Shown here: positions 8,139 through 14,187 of the stretch, piece by piece
Layout: the number at the start of each line of letters is the position of its first letter
Position numbering within the stretch: the stretch's first letter is position 1
From: Candidatus Microgenomates bacterium
GTDB taxonomy: Bacteria; Patescibacteria; Microgenomatia; JADHYG01
NCBI GenBank assembly: GCA_016782545.1
Contig: JADHYG010000022.1
Coordinates: 1 to 15,626 of the forward strand
Length of the DNA: 15,626 nt
Reading direction: 5' to 3'
Made by a program: the position numbers and the translations under genes
The notes under the pieces: model-generated
What the model was told of the DNA's origin: nothing
Database searches by the model: none
What the model saw: only the letters and a program-made list of their open reading frames with translations

Positions 8139-9626
8139 TTAACCTTCGGGATTATGAATAAGCTTAAACAATCTTGTTCCCCAGGGAAATTGCCATTCTT
8201 TTTCAATCTTCGCCCAGCCAAAAGAAGCAATTTCCCAAAGCGGATGACCAATGGGTTCACAAAGTTCGTTCTCACAAACAACAAAAAGCTGTTCCGTAAT
8301 TTTATTATCAGCTTTATAAACCTTACTTCCCCAGACTTCAACAAAATATTGATAGGCAGCGTGATAATTTTTATCGGCAATAAGCGCCATATTTACTGGC
8401 TGATCCCCTGCCTCCTGCAAAATTCTCCTGCTGACAGATTTCGTTCTATTAAGCTGCCTATTGGGCGAAAAACGCAGAGGGCAGCGATAAAAATTAAGAA
8501 AAACCAAACCAATTATTAATCCTAATGACAAAAATTTTATCATCTTTTTGTTAAAATAAAAATCCAGCGCTTTGGCAGTTAAAAGAAAAGGCAATGGAAA
8601 TAAAAAACCAAGATAATGATCATAAATTTCTTTTTTATAAAATCCTAAGCCCAGTAAACCAATCCCCAGCCAAAGAAATAGTAATTTGAAATTTTTTCTT
8701 TTAATTTTATCTTTTTCTTCTCTAAACCATTGAATTAAAGAAACACTGAGAAAAATAATGAATGGCCAAACCAGCCTTTTTTCTTTTACTAAAATCAATC
8801 TCTCAAAAAGAAAAGTTAAATTATCGATTAATCTCTTTATTATTCCTATCCCTAACCCTGTCGATTCCCTGCTCTGAACAAAAGAAATAAAAGCTCTGCT
8901 GTTTAAAAAATTGTGACGCAAATCAAACCAAATTAGCGGTACAACAAAAAGAATTAAGAAGATTAAAATAGAATATCCAGTATATAATATATAATGTTTT
9001 GTTTCTTTTGTTTTTCTGAAAACGGCAATCCACTCCCAAATAATTAAAGGAATCAGCAATAAGCCTAGATAATGTGACTGCAAAGCGACTGCCAAAGAAA
9101 AGCTAACTACCAACAACCAATGATATTTTTTTTCTCGCGCCAGTTTAAAAAGAGAATAAATAAGTAAAAGGGCAAAAAAAGGCATAATATTGGGATTCCA
9201 GGAAGAATGAGAAAAAGTGATAACAACTGGAGAAATCGCATAAAATAAAGCGGCAATTAATCCCACCCGAGAATTAAAAAATTCTTTTCCGATTAAATAG
9301 ACTAAATAAACTGCAGCGACACCGAATAAAGCAACCATAATAGCCGGCCCGACAGGATCAAATTGAGCGATCCATAAAAATGGAGCCATTAAATAATAAT
9401 AGAATGGCCCCAGATACATGCTTCCTACTGAAGTTGGCGGTCCGATCAGAGTCAAATGTTGAAAGGTGACAATTTTCCAGACTACTAAAGCATCCCTTCC
9501 TTCGTCACCTAAAAAAGTCATATATTCTGAAATCCGCCAAAGCCGCAAAAAAGAAGCCAGAAGCAAAACAGCGAATAGCGAATATTTTATGGTGTATCGT
9601 CTTAAAAACCTTTTAAACTTTTCCAC
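8139..9626 (-). CDS. GT39-like membrane glycosyltransferase, DE form
   Basis: Probable polyprenyl-phosphate-sugar-dependent transferase (495 residues). Helix 1 is followed by FLGDEGRDALVVW (38-50) with the GT39 Asp41-Glu42 pair, then LIGPP (60-64), MYLGPFYYYL (70-79) and SSWNPNIMPFF (141-151). About ten to twelve helices are followed by a soluble C-terminal part of about 110 residues with AAYQYFVEVWG. The best start is GTG at 9626, giving a basic head MEKFKRFLRR before helix 1; the next Met (residue 36) would delete helix 1. This start overlaps the upstream GT2 gene by 25 bases, so donor synthase and transferase are probably co-translated. The following gene is a paralog, indicating tandem duplication. 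Substrate and acceptor are unknown. Confidence 0.82.
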   Translation of the reverse strand: MEKFKRFLRRYTIKYSLFAVLLLASFLRLWRISEYMTFLGDEGRDALVVWKIVTFQHLTLIGPPTSVGSMYLGPFYYYLMAPFLWIAQFDPVGPAIMVALFGVAAVYLVYLIGKEFFNSRVGLIAALFYAISPVVITFSHSSWNPNIMPFFALLLIYSLFKLAREKKYHWLLVVSFSLAVALQSHYLGLLLIPLIIWEWIAVFRKTKETKHYILYTGYSILIFLILFVVPLIWFDLRHNFLNSRAFISFVQSRESTGLGIGIIKRLIDNLTFLFERLILVKEKRLVWPFIIFLSVSLIQWFREEKDKIKRKNFKLLFLWLGIGLLGLGFYKKEIYDHYLGFLFPLPFLLTAKALDFYFNKKMIKFLSLGLIIGLVFLNFYRCPLRFSPNRQLNRTKSVSRRILQEAGDQPVNMALIADKNYHAAYQYFVEVWGSKVYKADNKITEQLFVVCENELCEPIGHPLWEIASFGWAKIEKEWQFPWGTRLFKLIHNPEG

Positions 9627-10303
9627 AAGTTAAAACTTTCTTTAATGGCCTTCCCAATAACACTAATATTGCCGCCTGTTTGCTCTCCCTCTTTTCTTGG
9701 ATGGTGATAAACCGGAATCTCAAGAATTTTAAAACCTGCTCTTTTTGCTCTCACTAAAAATTCAGTCTCAGTAATAGCACTTTCTGTTTTCAAAGTCCCG
9801 ATTTTATCAACCACTTCTTTTTTTATTAATTTAAATCCACAATCAGCATCTCTAAACCAAATACCAAAAAAGAGAAAATTCCAAATTTTCAAAAGTTTAG
9901 CAATAAAGACTCTACCTGGCGGATCACAGCGCTGAAGCCGATAACCAATGATTAAATCCGCCTTATCTCTTTTTTCTAGAAATTGATCTATTTCAGTAAA
10001 ATCAAATTGGCCGTCAGCATCAGTGAAAACAATCCAAGAGTATTTGCAATTATAAAGGCCTGTCTTAAGAGCGGCCCCATAACCTTTATTAGGAATATGA
10101 GTAATCATCGAAATCCTGGGGCTTTCTTTAATTAATTTTTTAACAACCTGACCAGTTTTATCTGTCGAACCATCATTAATCACAATAATCTCCCATTTTC
10201 TGGTAATTTTGTCCAAAACCTTAACCGCTTTGGTAACTGTTTTTTTAATATTTTTCGCTTCGTTGTAAGCAGGAAAAAAAACGGAAATTGCAGGAATTTT
10301 CAT
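9602..10303 (-). CDS. GT2 polyprenyl-phosphate sugar synthase, DPM1-like
   Basis: Family 2 glycosyltransferase of 233 residues, probably loading a hexose such as mannose from GDP-mannose onto polyprenyl phosphate on the cytoplasmic side. Motifs: PAYNEAKNI (11-19), NDGSTDKT (43-50), NKGYGAALKTG (72-82), DADGQFD (95-101), RDADCGFKLI (151-160), and IPVYHHPRKEGEQTGGN (196-212), all typical of the DPM1/ALG5-like branch. No membrane segment is seen; the C-terminal end (KESFNLWKSL) may be amphipathic. It is the first gene of the eight-gene minus-strand run and starts with ATG at 10303, back to back with a plus-strand gene across a 23-base gap. The 25-base overlap with the GT39-like gene downstream supports a functional pair. 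The exact sugar is not determined by the motifs. Confidence 0.85.
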   Translation of the reverse strand: MKIPAISVFFPAYNEAKNIKKTVTKAVKVLDKITRKWEIIVINDGSTDKTGQVVKKLIKESPRISMITHIPNKGYGAALKTGLYNCKYSWIVFTDADGQFDFTEIDQFLEKRDKADLIIGYRLQRCDPPGRVFIAKLLKIWNFLFFGIWFRDADCGFKLIKKEVVDKIGTLKTESAITETEFLVRAKRAGFKILEIPVYHHPRKEGEQTGGNISVIGKAIKESFNLWKSLKGF

Positions 10304-10326
10304 AGTTTTATGCTATCATAAAGTTA
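10304..10326. promoter_or_regulatory. 23-base divergent intergenic region with -10-like boxes on both strands
   Basis: Two divergent genes start on either side of this gap, so it should hold or overlap both promoters. On the minus strand TATGAT (10315-10320) lies 11 bases before the GT2 ATG; on the plus strand TATCAT (10314-10319) or TATGCT (10309-10314) lies a few bases before the ATG at 10327. The boxes share an inverted repeat TATG-CTAT-CATA (10309-10320). No good TTGACA-like -35 box is visible for either direction. Leaders would be very short or absent. Confidence 0.35.
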
Positions 10327-11415
10327 ATGAGAAAAGAAGTTTTTATTCTCATCTTTATTGTTATTTTCTCTACCTTATTAATTTGGCTTCCTTTTGCTCT
10401 CAAAAGTTCATGGTTTTTTGGTCTTTCAATGCCTGAAAAAGGCATGCAAACGGTAATGGCTAATTACGATGGACCAAATTATATTGTTATTGCCAAGTGC
10501 TGGTACCAAAAAGACTGCATTGCTGAAAACTTTTCTCTCTCCCTGCCTCTAGAGTATTATCCTGCTCATTTTCCCGGTTATCCTCTTACTATCTGGTTTT
10601 TAGACAAAATTTTCCCGGCTACTTGGGCAATGCTTGGCTCAACTTTAATCTTCACTATCGCGGCTGTATTAATCTTCTATCTTTTAACAAAGAATTTCTG
10701 GCTCTCTATCTTTTTTTTATTCTTGCCTGCCCGCTGGTGGATTGTAAGAAGCATTGGCAGTCCCGAACCTCTTTTTATTTTTACTATCTTGACATCGATT
10801 TATTTTTTTAAAAAAGAAAAGTATTGGCTGGCAGGAATTTTTGGCGCCCTAGCTCAACTGACGAAAACGCCGGCCATTCTCCTCTTGGGAGCATATTTAC
10901 TTTTTTTGCTCTGGAAAAAACGTTTTTATCTAAAAACCATTATTCCTCTTCTCCTAATTCCTTTGACAATACTTCTTGTTTTCTGCTTTTACCAAATCCA
11001 AACTAATGATTTTTTGGCTTATTTCCACTCCGGCGACAACTTTCATTTGGTTTTTCCACCATTTCAAGCCTTTATCAGCGAACGATCCTGGCTTGGCGAC
11101 ATTTGGACTGAAGATATTGTCTGGCTTTACCTCCTTGGCGCCATCGGCGTCATTCAGCTTCTAAAAAAGAAGCGTCATTTACTTTTCAGCTTCGCTGCTA
11201 TTTTTTTCACCGCTACTTTATTTATTGCCCATCGGGATGTTGCCCGTTATAGCCTGCCTTTAGCTCCTTTGATGCTTATTTCCTATGAAGATTTTTTAAA
11301 GAAAAAGGAGTTTAAAATTGCCTTTGGTGCTGTCTTTTTAGGAATCTATATCTACGCCTTAAATTTTATTCTCCACAACACCGCACCCATCGCCGACTGG
11401 ACCCCATATCTTTAA
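10327..11415 (+). CDS. GT-C membrane glycosyltransferase (GT39/PIG-V-like)
   Basis: Polytopic membrane protein of 362 residues with roughly nine or ten helices and the hallmarks of a GT-C transferase. Loop 1 holds NYDGPNYIVIAKCWY (46-60), with Asp48 as the likely catalytic acid, and YYPAHFPGYPLTIW (77-90), in the place of the HPP/KPP motif of GT39. This YDGPxYxxIA plus HFPGYP pattern is also reminiscent of PIG-V/mannosyltransferase-like proteins. ALAQLTKTPAI carries the TKxP motif found in two other transferases here. It is the only complete gene on the plus strand, divergent from the DPM1-like gene and convergent with the dedA-like gene, whose stop codon overlaps its own TAA. The opposite orientation suggests it is regulated separately from both flanking runs. 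The substrate is unknown. Confidence 0.78.
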   Translation: MRKEVFILIFIVIFSTLLIWLPFALKSSWFFGLSMPEKGMQTVMANYDGPNYIVIAKCWYQKDCIAENFSLSLPLEYYPAHFPGYPLTIWFLDKIFPATWAMLGSTLIFTIAAVLIFYLLTKNFWLSIFFLFLPARWWIVRSIGSPEPLFIFTILTSIYFFKKEKYWLAGIFGALAQLTKTPAILLLGAYLLFLLWKKRFYLKTIIPLLLIPLTILLVFCFYQIQTNDFLAYFHSGDNFHLVFPPFQAFISERSWLGDIWTEDIVWLYLLGAIGVIQLLKKKRHLLFSFAAIFFTATLFIAHRDVARYSLPLAPLMLISYEDFLKKKEFKIAFGAVFLGIYIYALNFILHNTAPIADWTPYL

Positions 11416-12044
11416 GATTTAGAACCGAAGAATTTATCTCTTTTATAATAACCAAAGCCCAGAAGACCGGCTAAAACCAAAAACAAAATAATAAAAACAA
11501 AGCTTTCTATTTTATCAATACCTTCAACTAGAGTTCCATAAGTAGTTTCTGCTTGCCAGCCTAAAAAACCTAAAATAAAACTCCGGACCATTAAGCCCAG
11601 GAAAGTAAAAAGATAAAACTCTTTCCAGTTAATTCGAACAGCGCCGCAAACACCGGAAATTAAGGAAACCGGAATAATAGGAATCGCCCGAAGCAAAAAA
11701 ATGGCTATTTCATCTCGCGAGCCTTTAATAAACCTATCTCTTACTTTTTCCACCATTTTCCAATCAAAGCCTAAATATTTTTTCATTTTTTCAATTAGAA
11801 ATTGACCGCCAAAAAAAGCGATAAAATAAACCAGACTTGAACCAATAGTAGCACCTAGAGAAAAAGGCAAAGCAACTTTTCGTAAAATCGCCAAAAAAAT
11901 AGGCTCCCCTTTCGTGACTAAAAAAGCGCCGCCGGCTATAGAAACCAAAGGAGAAGGAATAGGAATGATAATTTCTTCAAAAATACCGCCAAGAAAAATA
12001 CTCAAACTGCCATTATGGCGAATGAAGTCCACCAGCCAATTCAT
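11412..12044 (-). CDS. DedA/VTT-family membrane protein
   Basis: Integral membrane protein of 210 residues, typical length for the DedA/SNARE-associated (VTT) family, members of which include polyprenyl-phosphate or lipid transporters/scramblases. Landmarks: FEEIIIPIPSP (22-32), the E-x-x-x-P-x-P re-entrant loop; a central amphipathic part; and FLLRAIPIIPVSLISGVCG (116-134), with the conserved Arg119 and prolines of the second loop, closer to the YdjX/TVP38 pattern than to classic DedA. Further helices follow and the C-terminus is basic. The ATG at 12044 overlaps the upstream mannosyltransferase-GtrA stop as ATGA, so coupling is likely. In this setting recycling of the polyprenyl-phosphate carrier is an attractive but unproven role (inference; DedA proteins have been implicated in undecaprenyl phosphate flipping). 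Confidence 0.85.
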   Translation of the reverse strand: MNWLVDFIRHNGSLSIFLGGIFEEIIIPIPSPLVSIAGGAFLVTKGEPIFLAILRKVALPFSLGATIGSSLVYFIAFFGGQFLIEKMKKYLGFDWKMVEKVRDRFIKGSRDEIAIFLLRAIPIIPVSLISGVCGAVRINWKEFYLFTFLGLMVRSFILGFLGWQAETTYGTLVEGIDKIESFVFIILFLVLAGLLGFGYYKRDKFFGSKS

Positions 12045-13189
12045 TTTTTTCTTTTCCAGATCACCCGAGTGTACATAAAATAATTATAAGGCAAAACTAA
12101 ACCAACAATGATTATCGGTAAAAGCAGCTGCCGATACTCTTTGCCAAAAAACATCGTTCCTAAAGTACCAAAAACAATCTGAATTAATAAAGCACCGGCT
12201 GAAGTTAAATTAAACTGAAGAAACTTTTTTAAAATCTGAGTTGGACCGAAAATTTGCTTTTTTTTGAAAGTCCAAATATTATTTAAAGTAAAGTTAGAAA
12301 TAATTGCCATCTCTGTCGAACCACCCCAAATCAACCATTCTGGTAAAGATATTTTGCCAAAAAACCATAAAAAAGAAGCGTTAATTAAATAACCGATAAA
12401 ACCAACAATACCAAATTTAAAAAATTGCTGGTTGCGATCCAAACGAATTAAAATGGAAAGCTTAATATATTCCAAAATATCACGAAGATAGCTTTTAAAA
12501 TATTTTTTACCAATTTTCGTCTCGCCACGGACACGAAACTTGAAAACAACCGGTACTTCATAGAACTTTTTGGTAACCTTGGAAAGAGCATATAAAATAT
12601 AGAACTGGAAGCCAAAACCGCGAATTTTAACCTTGGTCAATAGCTCATCTAGAGGCACTTGATCAAGAACACCTTTAACCCTGATTGCTTTAAAGTTGCC
12701 ATTATGGTCTTTAACTTCTTTCACGCCAGCCACATAAGTGGCAAAAAAAACATTGGAAACCCAGTGATTGAGTTTTCTAAAAAGGCTCCAGCCTTCTGTG
12801 CCACCCTTACCAACATGGCGCGAAGCAACAACCACATCGTAACCTTCGTCAATTTTTTTGAGCAAATCCGGAATTCGCTCCGGGTCAAAAGAAAAATCAC
12901 AATCATTGGGAATGATAACATCAGCCTGTAATTCTTTTGCCGCATATTTATAGCCCCTGATTAAAGCATGGCCTAAGCCTTTTTTCGGCCCGGTAATTAA
13001 TTTTGTTAAAGCATCCTTTTTCATATAATCCTTAACTATTTGAGCCGTACCATCAGGTGATTCATCGTCAACCACTAGAGTAACAAAATCATATTGGGGA
13101 TTAGCTTGAGCAAGCTTGGTTAAAGCTTTGAGCATTAAACCAATATTCTCTTTCTCGTTATAAGTAGGAATGATATTTACGACTTTCAT
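12041..13189 (-). CDS. Polyprenyl-phosphate mannose synthase (GT2) fused to GtrA domain
   Basis: Two-domain protein of 382 residues. Residues 1-~235 are a DPM1-like GT2 catalytic domain: PTYNEKENI (8-16), DDESPDGT (41-48), the DxD at 96-98 (DCD), SRHV (123-126), EVPVVFKFRVRGETKIG (211-227). Residues ~255-380 form a four-helix GtrA domain with KFGIVGFIGYLINASF (258-273) and SNFTLNNIWTFK (298-309). Such fusions make a polyprenyl-P-sugar and probably help anchor or flip it. One motif departs from the norm: DHNGNFKAIR (161-170) stands where D-x-(T/S)-(S/G)-G-F-(R/K) is usual. The start is set at the ATG (13187-13189); an in-frame TTG 15 bases earlier has no supporting site. The stop overlaps the dedA-like start by four bases. 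A 53-base gap containing two mini-hairpins precedes it. Confidence 0.88.
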   Translation of the reverse strand: MKVVNIIPTYNEKENIGLMLKALTKLAQANPQYDFVTLVVDDESPDGTAQIVKDYMKKDALTKLITGPKKGLGHALIRGYKYAAKELQADVIIPNDCDFSFDPERIPDLLKKIDEGYDVVVASRHVGKGGTEGWSLFRKLNHWVSNVFFATYVAGVKEVKDHNGNFKAIRVKGVLDQVPLDELLTKVKIRGFGFQFYILYALSKVTKKFYEVPVVFKFRVRGETKIGKKYFKSYLRDILEYIKLSILIRLDRNQQFFKFGIVGFIGYLINASFLWFFGKISLPEWLIWGGSTEMAIISNFTLNNIWTFKKKQIFGPTQILKKFLQFNLTSAGALLIQIVFGTLGTMFFGKEYRQLLLPIIIVGLVLPYNYFMYTRVIWKRKK

Positions 13190-13207
13190 AAGAATAAATT
13201 TCAAATT

Positions 13208-13236
13208 ATCAGCCAGAGGCTGATCGTCCTTTGGAC
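13208..13236. repeat. Two adjacent perfect mini-hairpins between uxs and the mannosyltransferase gene
   Basis: ATCAGCC-AGA-GGCTGAT (13208-13224) is a perfect 7-base-pair inverted repeat with a three-base loop. One base further, GTCC-TTT-GGAC (13226-13236) is a perfect 4-base-pair inverted repeat with a three-base loop. Both lie in the 53-base gap of an otherwise gapless run, in the leader of the mannosyltransferase-GtrA gene. There is no U-run after either on the minus strand, so a classical terminator is unlikely. They could be an RNA leader structure, an operator-like palindrome or a dispersed short palindromic element. Confidence 0.55.
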
Positions 13237-13242
13237 TAGAAA

Positions 13243-14187
13243 TTAGAATTTTCTATAATATTCTATCGTTTTTTTAAGCCCTTCTTCAAGGCCTATTTTC
13301 GGTTCCCAGTTTAACATCTTTTTTGCCTTTGTTATATTTGGATTTCTCCTGCTCGGATCATCAACAGGAAGTTTAGCAAATTGAATTTCTGAACGGCTCT
13401 TTATTAGTTTTTTGATCGCTTCTGCCAATTCGATTATTTGGACTTCTTGAGGTAAACCTAAATTTAATATTTCTCCCTTTATGCCTTTTTCAAACATTGT
13501 TTTTATCAAACCTTCAACCATGTCAGCAACATAACAAAAAGAACGAGTCTGACTGCCCTCGCCAAAAACAGTCAATGATTCTCCTTTAAGCGCCTGATTA
13601 ATAAAAGTAGAAATAACCCTGCCATCATCCGGCTTCATTCTTGGACCATAAGTATTAAAGATACGAACAATCCTGACATTTAAATTGAATTGGCGATAAT
13701 AACTCATTGTCAAAGCCTCGGCAAACCTCTTCGACTCATCATAACAACTACGCAGTCCTACCGGATTAACATTACCCCAATAAGTTTCTTTTTGGGGATG
13801 TTCTTCGGGGTCGCCGTAAACTTCAGATGTCGAAGCTAAAAGAAATCCGGCTTTATTTTTCTTTGCCAATTCAAGCATATTGTAAGTACCCAGGGAGTTT
13901 GTCATCAGGGTTTCAATTGGGTATTTTTGATAATCAACTGGGGAGGCCGGAGAGGCCAGATGAAAAATATAGTTTAATTTGTAATTTGTAATTTGTAATT
14001 TGTAATTTTCTTCTGTTACATCGGCTTCGATAAAAGAAAAGTTTTTATTGCTTAAAAGATGTTTAATATTTACTTTTCTGCCGGTAAGGAAATTATCAAG
14101 GCAAATTACCTGATAACCATCGCTAAGTAATTTTTCACAAAGATGGGAGCCAATAAAACCAGCGCCTCCAGTAACTAAAACTTTCAT
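13243..14187 (-). CDS. uxs: UDP-glucuronate decarboxylase-like extended SDR (UDP-xylose synthase)
   Basis: NAD-dependent extended short-chain dehydrogenase of 314 residues that most resembles UDP-glucuronic acid decarboxylase, which makes UDP-xylose in the cytoplasm. Seen: TGGAGFIGSH (6-15) Rossmann loop, Asp31 for the NAD ribose, HLASPASPVDY (76-86), LLASTSEVYGDPEEHPQ (116-132), CYDESK (148-153) with catalytic Tyr149 and Lys153, RIFNTYGPRM (175-184), GSQTRSFCYV (211-220) and DDPSRRNP (276-283). The ASPASP, TSEVYGDP and RSCYDE-K patterns are specific to the UXS branch rather than UDP-glucose 4-epimerase. Residues 61-71 are encoded by a seven-base tandem repeat and appear to lengthen the loop before the HLASPASP strand. 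The ATG directly follows the gmd TAA with no gap. No UDP-glucose dehydrogenase gene is in the window, so the UDP-glucuronate source is unseen. Confidence 0.85.
   Translation of the reverse strand: MKVLVTGGAGFIGSHLCEKLLSDGYQVICLDNFLTGRKVNIKHLLSNKNFSFIEADVTEENYKLQITNYKLNYIFHLASPASPVDYQKYPIETLMTNSLGTYNMLELAKKNKAGFLLASTSEVYGDPEEHPQKETYWGNVNPVGLRSCYDESKRFAEALTMSYYRQFNLNVRIVRIFNTYGPRMKPDDGRVISTFINQALKGESLTVFGEGSQTRSFCYVADMVEGLIKTMFEKGIKGEILNLGLPQEVQIIELAEAIKKLIKSRSEIQFAKLPVDDPSRRNPNITKAKKMLNWEPKIGLEEGLKKTIEYYRKF
13975..14008. repeat. Heptanucleotide tandem repeat inside the uxs coding sequence
   Basis: The plus strand carries four full copies of TAATTTG and a fifth partial copy (34 bases). Because seven is not a multiple of three, successive copies are read in three different frames, giving the peptide NYKLQITNYKL (uxs residues 61-71). 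Such repeats can expand or contract by slippage. Three units (21 bases) keep the frame; one or two units would break the gene. The peptide sits in a loop between two Rossmann strands, where an insert may be tolerated. Confidence 0.9.

Noticed and set aside
8960..9000. TATATAATATATAAT-like string as a promoter
   Set aside because: It lies inside the GT39 coding sequence (YILYTGYSI), has no suitable -35 box and no gene start follows.
13202..13204. TTG as start of the mannosyltransferase-GtrA gene
   Set aside because: The ATG five codons later gives the normal GT2 N-terminus (MKVVNIIPTYNE) and no ribosome site favours the TTG.
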